Below, piece by piece: positions 43,855 through 51,685 of a stretch of 64,000 nt of DNA. The notes below the pieces were generated by a model. The model worked only from the letters and a program-made list of their open reading frames with translations, was not told where the DNA came from and searched no databases. The stretch comes from Leyella stercorea DSM 18206 (GTDB lineage: Bacteria; Bacteroidota; Bacteroidia; Bacteroidales; Bacteroidaceae): contig NZ_JH379436.1 in assembly GCF_000235885.1 (NCBI RefSeq), forward strand, positions 1 to 64,000, written 5' to 3'. Both the position numbers and the translations under genes were made by a program. Every line of letters starts with the position of its first letter. The stretch's first letter is position 1.

Positions 43855-44799
43855 TTATACGAGATACTGTGAGCTGATGCTCTCGTTGCTGATAACGCGG
43901 CGGATGGTCTCTGCGAACATGTCCGCAACAGAAAGCTGCTTAACCTTAGCACAACGGTTAGAGTAAGGGATTGAGTCGGTGAAAACAATCTCCTCCAATG
44001 CAGAGTTCTGAACACGCTCAGAAGCAGGACCAGACATTACACAGTGAGAAGCACAAGCACGAACGCTCAGCGCACCAGCCTCCTTCATTACGTCGGCTGC
44101 CTTTGTGATAGTACCTGCTGTGTCTACCATGTCGTCTACGATAATCACGTGCTTGCCCTTAACGTCACCGATAATCTGGATGGTGTCAACAACGTTTGCA
44201 CGAGCGCGGGTCTTGTTGCAGAGCACGAGCGGACAACCGAGGTACTTAGCGTAAGTGTTAGCACGCTTAGAACCGCCAACGTCAGGCGAAGCGATAACAA
44301 ATTCGTCAGCCTTCAGGTTCAGGCTCTGCAGATAAGGCAGAATAACACCAGAAGCGTAAAGGTGGTCTACCGGTACATCAAAGAAGCCCTGGATCTGGTC
44401 AGCATGCAAGTCCATTGTGATAAGACGATCGATACCTGCAGCGCTCAGAAGGTCGGCAACAAGCTTCGCACCGATGCTAACACGTGGCTTGTCCTTACGG
44501 TCCTGACGAGCCCAGCCGAAATAAGGAATAACGGCGATGATGTGGCGTGCAGAAGCGCGCTTCGCTGCGTCAATCATAAGGAGCAATTCCATAAGATTGT
44601 CTGAATTCGGGAATGTGCTCTGAACGAGGAATACGTCGCGACCGCGGATAGACTCCTCGTACGATACTGCGAACTCGCCGTCAGAAAATCTGGTTACTAC
44701 CAAATTGCCTAAAGGACAACCCAAACTTGCGCAGATCTTCTCTGCAAGGTATCTCGTGCTTGTACCTGAGAATACCAAAAAAGAGTTTTGTTCACTCAT
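43855..44799 (-). CDS. prs: ribose-phosphate pyrophosphokinase
   Basis: The 314-residue PRPP synthetase makes PRPP from ribose-5-phosphate and ATP for nucleotide, His and Trp synthesis. Motifs are FSDGEFAVSYEESIRGRDVFLVQ, YFGWARQDRKDKPRVSIGAKLVADLL (ATP and flexible loop), DLHADQIQGFFDVPVDHLY, and the PRPP loop VIIVDDMVDTAGTI near 218-231. It lies 26 bp downstream of the TenI-like gene and probably shares its promoter. Confidence 0.97.
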   Translation of the reverse strand: MSEQNSFLVFSGTSTRYLAEKICASLGCPLGNLVVTRFSDGEFAVSYEESIRGRDVFLVQSTFPNSDNLMELLLMIDAAKRASARHIIAVIPYFGWARQDRKDKPRVSIGAKLVADLLSAAGIDRLITMDLHADQIQGFFDVPVDHLYASGVILPYLQSLNLKADEFVIASPDVGGSKRANTYAKYLGCPLVLCNKTRARANVVDTIQIIGDVKGKHVIIVDDMVDTAGTITKAADVMKEAGALSVRACASHCVMSGPASERVQNSALEEIVFTDSIPYSNRCAKVKQLSVADMFAETIRRVISNESISSQYLV

Positions 44800-44825
44800 C
44801 TTTAATTGTTGTTATTTGTTAGGTT

Positions 44826-45434
44826 TTAATATATAAGCTTTCTTAATTTCTCAAAGTAAGTTATGAGTTCTTTGTAATCCATTTGATTGTGGATGTTGAA
44901 CTTGTTCCAGAGGTCGCCACGGATAACCACTCCGCCGAAACCAAGGTCGCGTGCTATTTGTATGTTATCAACATTCATTCCACCCAATGCGTACACTCGC
45001 TTGTCAATCAATCCTTTGTCGGCAGCATCCTCCAATTCGTTCATCGTGAACGTAGAAGGTTCTAATGGCTCTGACTGGCTATTAAAAACGTTACCAAGAA
45101 AAATGTATGCTGATTGTTTTTTGAGTTCTTTAAGCTGTGTGAGGTCGCGACACGTGCGTCCGACTTTACCTTTATAGCCTTCAGGCACTGGCTCCGCAGC
45201 ATTATCAAGATGTATTCCTGCAAGACGATATTCATCCTTTAGGTAGTAATGTCCGTGTACGAATATCTTCTCGTAGGCTTTATCTGGCAGCAACGACAAT
45301 AGCCGCTCTGAATAAATAGGCGAAGTCTCTGGCTTATAAAGGTGCAAATTGTCTAACCCAACATCGAAGAGGGCTGCAAGTATTTTGTCTTCTTCCACAA
45401 AGAAAGTGGATTTAGTCATTATTGCTAACTTCAT
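44826..45434 (-). CDS. thiamine-phosphate synthase family protein (ThiE/TenI-like)
   Basis: A 203-residue TIM-barrel protein with ThiE/TenI-type strands: DVGLDNLHLYKP, AGIHLDNAAEP, KVGRTCRDLTQLKELKKQSAYIFLGNVFNSQSEP, and RVYALGGMNVDNIQIARDLGFGGVVIRGDLW. The pyrophosphate-binding and pyrimidine-binding motifs of true ThiE are only partly matched, so it may be a TenI-like or otherwise diverged member. The ATG at 45434 is chosen over an upstream frame to 45479, because a promoter occupies 45457-45487. Confidence 0.8.
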   Translation of the reverse strand: MKLAIMTKSTFFVEEDKILAALFDVGLDNLHLYKPETSPIYSERLLSLLPDKAYEKIFVHGHYYLKDEYRLAGIHLDNAAEPVPEGYKGKVGRTCRDLTQLKELKKQSAYIFLGNVFNSQSEPLEPSTFTMNELEDAADKGLIDKRVYALGGMNVDNIQIARDLGFGGVVIRGDLWNKFNIHNQMDYKELITYFEKLRKLIY

Positions 45435-45456
45435 AGTCCGTATTCTTAATTTAGTG

Positions 45457-45487
45457 CAAATGTATGAATTTTCTATCAAACAGGCAA
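45457..45487 (-). promoter_or_regulatory. promoter of the TenI-like gene and prs
   Basis: On the minus strand TTG (45487-45485), 20 bp and TACATTTG (45464-45457). The ATG is 23 bp downstream. Confidence 0.65.
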
Positions 45488-45530
45488 TTTTATAGCCAAC
45501 TATTTGTAACCGAAATGTAATTTGACCGTG

Positions 45531-46259
45531 TTATTCCACGAGTTTTCCGCCTTTCTGCAAGGCGTGCCATACGGAATAGCGTGCTTCGGGGTTCGTTTTC
45601 TCTATTTCTTCAAATATGCGTCTCATCTGTGTACGGTTGGTGTTACGCTCGTGCGGACATGCCTTTTTCTGCTTTACGTATTGGCGGAGTTGAGCATACT
45701 GTGCTATATCTCTTTCGTGTTCCAAACACAATGGACGAATGATAGTCACAGGCATCTTGTCCATTTGCTTCACGGCTGGCATCGTAGAGAACGAGCCTTG
45801 GAAGAAGGTGTTGAGCATCGCAGTGTGAATAATATCGTCTTGATGATGTCCGAATGCAATCTTATTGAAGCCGTTTTCTTGTGCGAAGCGGAACAAAGCC
45901 TTACGTCTGTGCCACGAACAAAGGAAGCAAACAGGTTTGTCAGAAGGAGTGGTATCGTCGAATGCAGTCTGCACGATGTGCAGCTTCACGCCGTGCTCTT
46001 TGGCAAAAGACTCCAAATAAGATGTGTCTGATTCGTAGCTCACGTTCGCCATGCGCACATGTACGGCTTCTACTTCTATCCGTGGCTTATAAATGCGCTG
46101 TCGCTGTGCAAGCATCTCAAGCAGACAGAGCGAATCTTTACCGCCTGAGAGACCGATAAGTATGCGGTCACCGTCAGAGAGCATAGAGAAGTCTGTTAGA
46201 GCTTTCTGAAAACGCTTGTATAGCGTATGGTATAGAATTTGTTCGGGAGTCTTCGGCAT
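45531..46259 (-). CDS. TtcA-like PP-loop tRNA thiolation enzyme
   Basis: A 242-residue adenine-nucleotide alpha-hydrolase. PP-loop ILIGLSGGKDSLCLLEML is near 33-50, a CxxC pair in KPVCFLCSWHRRKALFRFA is near 108-125, and FGHHQDDIIHTAMLNTFFQG is near 137-156. This layout matches TtcA, the 2-thiocytidine-32 tRNA enzyme, which uses an iron-sulfur cluster bound by CxxC plus another Cys. The precise tRNA target in Bacteroidetes is inferred. It is 6 bp downstream of the DMT-family gene on the same strand. Confidence 0.87.
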   Translation of the reverse strand: MPKTPEQILYHTLYKRFQKALTDFSMLSDGDRILIGLSGGKDSLCLLEMLAQRQRIYKPRIEVEAVHVRMANVSYESDTSYLESFAKEHGVKLHIVQTAFDDTTPSDKPVCFLCSWHRRKALFRFAQENGFNKIAFGHHQDDIIHTAMLNTFFQGSFSTMPAVKQMDKMPVTIIRPLCLEHERDIAQYAQLRQYVKQKKACPHERNTNRTQMRRIFEEIEKTNPEARYSVWHALQKGGKLVE

Positions 46260-46265
46260 GGCTTC

Positions 46266-46631
46266 TTATTTGAAAACAAGATAAACTGCCGCTACGAGGA
46301 ACACGAAGGCAAGCAGATGGTTCCATCTGAGCGATTCGCCCTGGAACATTACGTTGGCTATCACGGCAAAGACAATGAGGCTGACGCATTCCTGTACAAC
46401 CTTCAGCTGCACAAGTGAGAACGGTCCGCCGTTGCCTTGAAAGCCGATACGATTGGCTGGTACCTGGCAGCAATATTCAAAGAAGGCTATCATCCACGAG
46501 AATACGATGACGCCTATAAGCGGCCAATGGCTCGACGTGCCAGTCTGCTGTAGCTTGAGATGTCCGTACCAAGCTAAAGTCATGAAGATGTTACTTAATA
46601 TTAGAAGTATTATTGTGTAGAATCCTGACAT
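46266..46631 (-). CDS. DMT family small membrane protein (DUF486)
   Basis: The 121-residue protein has four hydrophobic segments (FYTIILLILSNIFMTLAWYGHL, PLIGVIVFSWMIAFFEYC, LVQLKVVQECVSLIVFAVI, HLLAFVFLVAAVYLVF). The RIGFQGNGGPFSLVQLKVVQE loop is characteristic of the DUF486/DMT family. Function is unknown, and its small size suggests it works as an oligomer. The ATG at 46631 is preferred over a non-ATG start at 46646. It is first in a two-gene unit with the TtcA-like gene. Confidence 0.9.
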   Translation of the reverse strand: MSGFYTIILLILSNIFMTLAWYGHLKLQQTGTSSHWPLIGVIVFSWMIAFFEYCCQVPANRIGFQGNGGPFSLVQLKVVQECVSLIVFAVIANVMFQGESLRWNHLLAFVFLVAAVYLVFK

Positions 46632-46678
46632 TGTGTTTTCTTTCAATTGTTATTATCGTAAGTTGTCATTCTTGTCAG

Positions 46679-46725
46679 AAATAAAGGAGCCGGTTGCTTG
46701 TTTCCGACTCCTTTATTTCGTTCGT
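46679..46725. terminator. hairpin between the Nfn-type fusion and DMT genes
   Basis: AAATAAAGGAG at 46679-46689 pairs with CTCCTTTATTT at 46708-46718, with inner CCGG bases. It lies after the stop of the minus-strand fusion gene at 46762 and before the DMT start. Confidence 0.75.
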
Positions 46726-46761
46726 TATTTTTCGTTATCTGTTTGTTATCCGTTCATTGTC

Positions 46762-49110
46762 TTATCCTCTGAGCTTCTCATCCATAGACGCAGCCGCTCT
46801 TCTGCCGTCGCCCATAGCAAGGATAACGGTAGCTCCGCCACGAACGATGTCGCCACCTGCGAAAATTTCCGGACGCGAACTCTGCATCTGGTCGTTAACG
46901 GCGATAGTGTTTTTTCTGCCAAGCTCAAGACCTTCGATCGACTTTGGAACAAGTGGGTTTGGAGATACGCCAACTGCAACGATTACCTGGTCGACATCGA
47001 GTGTTACGGTCTTGCCCTCAACCGGCACCGGTGAGCGGCGTCCGCTTGCGTCAGGCTCTCCAAGTTCCATAACCTGAAGCACGGCTGCCTTCACGGCGCC
47101 CTTCTCGTCAGCGATATATTCTATCGGGTTGTGCAACGTGAGGAAATTGATACCTTCCTCCTTTGCATGCTTCACCTCCTCAAGACGTGCCGGCATCTCT
47201 GCCTCAGAACGACGATATACAAGAGTAACGTCGCCACCCAAGCGCTTAGCAGTACGGCAAGAGTCCATAGCGGTGTTGCCTCCGCCTACAACGAGCACAT
47301 GCTTACCTATATTAAGAGGTGTGTCGGCGAGTGGATTGGCAGCATCCATGAGGTTTACGCGAGTGAGATACTCGTTAGATGACATGATGTTGAGCGAATT
47401 CTCGCCCTTGATGTTCATGAAGTTAGGCAGACCTGCGCCCGAGCCCACGAAGATACCCTTGAAACCTTCAGATTCGAGCTGGTCGACAGTTATCGTCTTT
47501 CCAACGATGCAGTCGGTCTGGAACTCAACGCCCATCTTCTTGAGGTTCTCTATCTCTACATCAACGATGTGATTAGGCAGACGGAACTCGGGGATGCCAT
47601 ATTTCAATACGCCGCCAATCTCGTGCAATGCCTCGAACACATGCACTTCATAACCCTTCTTAGCCATGTCGCCAGCAAAGCTGAGTCCTGAAGGACCGCT
47701 ACCAACTACAGCCACCTTTATACCGTTTTTTGGAGCAAGGTCGGGCAGAGCGATGTTGCCGCTCTCGCGCTCGAAGTCGGCAGCGAAGCGCTCCAGGTAG
47801 CCGATAGCTACAGCCGGTTCGTTCATCTTAAGATGGATACACTTGCTCTCGCATTGCTTCTCCTGCGGACATACACGACCGCAGACAGCAGGCAGAGCAG
47901 ATGTGCTCTTAAGAACCTTGGCAGCAGCGAGGAACTGTCCGCGTTCGATGTTCTTGATGAATGAAGGAATATTGATGTTAACCGGGCAGCCTTCTACACA
48001 AGCTGGCTTTCCGCAGTCGAGACAACGATGAGCCTCGCGTACAGCCATCTGCTTTGTCAAGCCTTTGTTTACTTCCTCGGTACGTGTGGTCGCACGATAC
48101 ACGGGGTCAAGCTCAGGCATTGCTACACGCTCAATAGCCTTGCGTTCTGCAGGCTTCATTGCAGCTCGAAGCTCCTTACGCCATTCAGAATCGCGATTGG
48201 TGAGTTCTTCGATGGTTTCGGTTGTAGGCTCTACATCCATGCAAGTCTCGCAAGTGTGAAGTTCCTCTTGCTTTGCAAAGCCACGCAAATGCTCTTCGTA
48301 ATGCTCCATCTCTTCGCGTTCTGCATCGCGGAAAGTGCCCATACGTTTGAACATCTCGTCCCAATCGACAAGCGAACCATCGAACTCCGGTCCGTCGATA
48401 CATACGAACTTGGTCTTGCCGCCAATAGAGAGTCGGCAAGCACCACACATGCCCGTGCCGTCAACCATGATAGTATTGAGCGATACCTCAACCGGTACGT
48501 TATACTTCTGTGCCATGAGGCAGCAAAACTTCATCATGATAGGAGGACCAATTGCGAACACCTTGTCCACATGCTCCTCTTGAGTGATGAACTTCTCGAT
48601 ACCTACGGTCACAACACCCTTTTCGCCATACGAACCATCGTCGGTCATTATGATGAGTTCGTCAGAACTCTGGCGAATTTCGTTTTCGAGAATAACAAGT
48701 TCTTTAGAACGACCTGCGATAACCGAAAGCACGCGGTTGCCAGCAGCCTTCAATGCACGGATGATAGGAAGCATTGGAGCTACGCCAACGCCACCACCAG
48801 CACATACTACAGTTCCGAAGTTTTCTATATGGGTAGGGTTGCCGAGCGGTCCTACAACGTCGGTGATGTAGTCGCCCTCGTTAAGATCGCACAGCTTGGT
48901 TGATGACAATCCAACTTTCTGCACCACAATAGTGATAGTGCCACGCTCAATGCTTGCATCAGCAATAGTAAGAGGCACACGCTCGCCATTCTCGCCAACT
49001 CTGACGATAATGAAGTTACCAGCCTTACGGCTCTTGGCAATCAATGGCGCTTCGATTTCAAAAAGGAATACCTTTTCAGAAAGTTGCTTTTTAAGGACAA
49101 TTTTGTTCAT
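46762..49110 (-). CDS. NfnA-NfnB (SudB-SudA) type fused flavoprotein
   Basis: The 782-residue fusion has two parts. Residues 1-280 are a ferredoxin-NADP reductase-like subunit: GNFIIVRVGENGERVPLTIAD (flavin site), CAGGGVGVAPMLPIIRALKAAG, and a 2Fe-2S site in GTGMCGACRLSIGGK...CIDGPEFDG. Residues 300-782 resemble the glutamate synthase small subunit: CLDCGKPACVEGCPVNINIP and CGRVCPQEKQCESKC (4Fe-4S sites), VVGSGPSGLSFAGDMAKKGYEVHVFE (FAD), VVGGGNTAMDSCRTAKRLG (NADPH). Separate-subunit relatives bifurcate electrons between NADH, NADPH and ferredoxin. The fusion probably does a similar transhydrogenation. No large glutamate synthase subunit is adjacent. Confidence 0.88.
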   Translation of the reverse strand: MNKIVLKKQLSEKVFLFEIEAPLIAKSRKAGNFIIVRVGENGERVPLTIADASIERGTITIVVQKVGLSSTKLCDLNEGDYITDVVGPLGNPTHIENFGTVVCAGGGVGVAPMLPIIRALKAAGNRVLSVIAGRSKELVILENEIRQSSDELIIMTDDGSYGEKGVVTVGIEKFITQEEHVDKVFAIGPPIMMKFCCLMAQKYNVPVEVSLNTIMVDGTGMCGACRLSIGGKTKFVCIDGPEFDGSLVDWDEMFKRMGTFRDAEREEMEHYEEHLRGFAKQEELHTCETCMDVEPTTETIEELTNRDSEWRKELRAAMKPAERKAIERVAMPELDPVYRATTRTEEVNKGLTKQMAVREAHRCLDCGKPACVEGCPVNINIPSFIKNIERGQFLAAAKVLKSTSALPAVCGRVCPQEKQCESKCIHLKMNEPAVAIGYLERFAADFERESGNIALPDLAPKNGIKVAVVGSGPSGLSFAGDMAKKGYEVHVFEALHEIGGVLKYGIPEFRLPNHIVDVEIENLKKMGVEFQTDCIVGKTITVDQLESEGFKGIFVGSGAGLPNFMNIKGENSLNIMSSNEYLTRVNLMDAANPLADTPLNIGKHVLVVGGGNTAMDSCRTAKRLGGDVTLVYRRSEAEMPARLEEVKHAKEEGINFLTLHNPIEYIADEKGAVKAAVLQVMELGEPDASGRRSPVPVEGKTVTLDVDQVIVAVGVSPNPLVPKSIEGLELGRKNTIAVNDQMQSSRPEIFAGGDIVRGGATVILAMGDGRRAAASMDEKLRG

Positions 49111-49159
49111 AGGTAGTAACGGATTAGATTTGTTGATGTTTGCTTTGTAGATGAATTAA

Positions 49160-49245
49160 AACAAAAATTTGAGAGCTACGACTGCCTGTTGTTATACGTG
49201 TAAATATCATACGCTTTCGCAACGTGCAAATCTTAACTCTCAAAT
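49160..49245 (-). terminator. terminator of serS
   Basis: On the minus strand ATTTGAGAG (49245-49237) pairs with CTCTCAAAT (49175-49167) around a 61-nt structured loop. TTTTGTTTT follows. Confidence 0.6.
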
Positions 49246-49260
49246 CTCCGTTGTAATTAA

Positions 49261-50550
49261 TTAAAAGTTCTTATCGTCGAGCATCTCGAAACCGCAGTAT
49301 GGTACGAGTACTTTCGGTACACGGATGCCTTCAGGTGTCTGGTTGTTCTCGATGATTGCAGCCACTATACGCGGCAAAGCAAGTGCAGAACCATTGAGAG
49401 TGTGGCAAAGCTCGGTCTTCTTTGTCTCCGAATTGCGATAGCGACAATGCAGACGATTTGCCTGATAGCTCTCGAAGTTAGATACGGAAGAAACCTCAAG
49501 CCAACGCTTCTGTGCGGCGCTCCATACCTCGAAGTCGTAGCAGATGGCAGATGTGAAGCTCATGTCACCACCGCAAAGACGCAGGATGTGGTAGGGGAGT
49601 TCGAGCTTCTTAAGCAGGCCCTCTACATGGTCGAGCATCTCGTTGAGCGACTGGTATGAATGCTCAGGCTTGTCGATGCGTACAATCTCTACCTTGTCGA
49701 ATTGATGCAGACGGTTCAGACCGCGAACGTCCTTGCCGTAAGATCCAGCCTCACGACGGAAGCAAGCTGAGTAAGCGCAACGCTTGATAGGCAGATCTTT
49801 CTCGTCGAGTATCTCGTCGCGGAAGATGTTTGTTACTGGCACCTCGGCTGTAGGGATAAGGTAGAGGTTGTCGAGCTGGCACTGGTACATCTGAGCCTCC
49901 TTATCAGGAAGCTGACCGGTACCGTAACCAGAAGCCTCGTTCACAACGTAAGGAGGCTGTACCTCAAGGTAGCCACTCTTGCGAGCTTCATCAAGGAAGA
50001 ACGCCTCAAGAGCACGCTGCAAGCGAGCCATCTTGCCTACATAGATAGGGAAGCCGGCACCTGTAATCTTAACGCCCAAATCAAAGTCGATAAGATTGAA
50101 CTTTTTGCAAAGATCCCAGTGGCACATAGCGTCCTCCGGGAGATTCGGCATTTCACCACCTTCCTTAACGACAACATTGTCGCTTGCGTCCTTGCCTTCC
50201 GGAACATCATCGTTCGGAATGTTAGGAATAGTGCAAAGCTTAGCCACGAGGTCTTTCTCTGTCTGTGCCTTTGTTTCTTCAAGCTGTTTGTTCACTTCTT
50301 TAAGAGAAGCTACTTTTTTCTTTATTTCTTCAGCCTCTTCTTTGCTGCCCTGTTTCATAAGAGTACCGATTTGGGCTGCCATCTTCTTTGCTTCTGCAAG
50401 GTTCGAGTCAAGTTCCTGCTGTGTCTCGCGACGACGCTTGTCGATTGCGAGCACTTCGTTAATGGCTTCCTCAGCACCCTTGAAGTGCTTCTTGTTCAAA
50501 CCGCGGATAACACGTTCTGTTTCCTCACTGATGAGTTTAAGTGTAAGCAT
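49261..50550 (-). CDS. serS: seryl-tRNA synthetase
   Basis: The 429-residue class II synthetase has an N-terminal tRNA-binding coiled coil at about 28-105 (Lys/Glu-rich). The catalytic core has motif 2 around KRCAYSACFRREAGSYGKDVRGLNRLHQFDKVEI and motif 3 near NGSALALPRIVAAIIENNQ, with SVSNFESYQANRLHCRYR between them. Full length. A minus-strand -7 box (CAAAATTA on the plus strand) is at 50597-50604, 47 bp upstream. Confidence 0.97.
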   Translation of the reverse strand: MLTLKLISEETERVIRGLNKKHFKGAEEAINEVLAIDKRRRETQQELDSNLAEAKKMAAQIGTLMKQGSKEEAEEIKKKVASLKEVNKQLEETKAQTEKDLVAKLCTIPNIPNDDVPEGKDASDNVVVKEGGEMPNLPEDAMCHWDLCKKFNLIDFDLGVKITGAGFPIYVGKMARLQRALEAFFLDEARKSGYLEVQPPYVVNEASGYGTGQLPDKEAQMYQCQLDNLYLIPTAEVPVTNIFRDEILDEKDLPIKRCAYSACFRREAGSYGKDVRGLNRLHQFDKVEIVRIDKPEHSYQSLNEMLDHVEGLLKKLELPYHILRLCGGDMSFTSAICYDFEVWSAAQKRWLEVSSVSNFESYQANRLHCRYRNSETKKTELCHTLNGSALALPRIVAAIIENNQTPEGIRVPKVLVPYCGFEMLDDKNF

Positions 50551-50689
50551 ATCTGAAATATTAATTATAAAATTCTTCGTTATCTTATTCGAGATACAAA
50601 ATTACATAAAAAATATTTCTTACGGCATAAAAACTAATAAAAAACTAAGAATTTATTAGTGTACGGAAGGGTAGTAATGTATAAAAAGC

Positions 50690-50729
50690 ATTAATCCCAA
50701 TCCTCAAGTGTATGAGGATTGGGATTAAT
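50690..50729 (-). terminator. intrinsic terminator of rplU-rpmA
   Basis: Perfect 17-bp arms 50690-50706 and 50713-50729 with a 6-nt loop. On the minus strand GCTTTTTATAC follows, 31 bp after the rpmA stop. Confidence 0.92.
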
Positions 50730-50760
50730 ATGTTTGTTTGGAATAGTTTTTTTATTAAAT

Positions 50761-51024
50761 TTAAGCCTCTGCTTCAGGTATTACAGACACAGTGCTCTTG
50801 TCCTTGCGACCCTTGCGGAAGTTAACGACGCCGTCAACCAATGCATAGAGTGTGTCATCCTTACCAATACCTACGTTCAGGCCCGGGTTGTGCTTTGTAC
50901 CGCGCTGGCGAACGATGATGTTGCCTGCGATGCACTTCTGGCCACCCCAGATTTTAACGCCTAATCTTTGAGAAGCTGATTCACGTCCGTTCTTAGAACT
51001 ACCTACACCTTTCTTATGTGCCAT
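50761..51024 (-). CDS. rpmA: ribosomal protein bL27
   Basis: The 87-residue large-subunit protein has the [25 protein letters not shown]-terminus typical of bL27 that lacks a cleaved extension, then [32 protein letters not shown]. It is 18 bp downstream of rplU in the conserved L21-L27 operon. A tight terminator follows. Confidence 0.98.
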   Translation of the reverse strand: MAHKKGVGSSKNGRESASQRLGVKIWGGQKCIAGNIIVRQRGTKHNPGLNVGIGKDDTLYALVDGVVNFRKGRKDKSTVSVIPEAEA

Positions 51025-51042
51025 TTCTTGTTCCTCCTAAAT

Positions 51043-51360
51043 TTAAGCGATTACTTCTTTGATTGCAACTTCTGTGAACTGTGCGCGGTGACCATTCTTC
51101 TTGCGATAGTCCTTGCGGCGCTTCATCTTGAATACGATGACCTTGTCACCCTTTACAAGAGGATTTACAACTTCACATACAACTTTAGCACCTTCTACGG
51201 CAGGTGCACCTACCTGTACTGAACCTTCTTTGTCAACAAGCAGTACCTTGTTGAATTCAACAGTCTGGCCTTCCTGAGCGTCCTTGATGTGGTGAACGAA
51301 GAGCTTCTTGCCCTGCTCAGCCTTGAACTGCTGACCGTTAATCTCTACGATTGCGTACAT
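51043..51360 (-). CDS. rplU: ribosomal protein bL21
   Basis: The 105-residue protein binds 23S rRNA. Signatures are [22 protein letters not shown] at the N-terminus and [28 protein letters not shown] at the C-terminus. It is first in the rplU-rpmA operon. A -7 box (CAAAGATA on the plus strand) at 51448-51455 implies a leader of about 80 nt. Confidence 0.98.
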   Translation of the reverse strand: MYAIVEINGQQFKAEQGKKLFVHHIKDAQEGQTVEFNKVLLVDKEGSVQVGAPAVEGAKVVCEVVNPLVKGDKVIVFKMKRRKDYRKKNGHRAQFTEVAIKEVIA

Positions 51361-51685
51361 TTATTTATTTATATAAACGGGTTTTTCCGCAAGGCGTGCA
51401 AGCATCGTGCCGCAACTTCTTTGAGCCTTTACGGACTAAATCGGCTGCAAAGATACAAATTATTTATATTATTAAGTGTGTTAGGTAATGGAAAATTTAA
51501 AAAGTTTAACAGATTGAATGTCTAATTAACGGAGTTTTCTATAAATTGGGTCATTAAATGCAAAACGAGCAGACAGATAAAGGTTTGTATAGCATCATAG
51601 TAACGCTACGAAAACGTTTATTCGTCTACTCGTCTTCTTATTTATTTGTCAACGAGTCTACTCGTCAACTTGAATTATAAATCAA
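51361..51685. other. rplU leader and glgP downstream region
   Basis: The half next to rplU holds the predicted leader (about 51361-51442) with a possible GC-rich stem near 51389-51415, and the minus-strand -7 box at 51448-51455. The half next to glgP holds two 11-bp direct repeats GTCTACTCGTC (51624-51634 and 51656-51666). No gene is seen. Confidence 0.5.
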
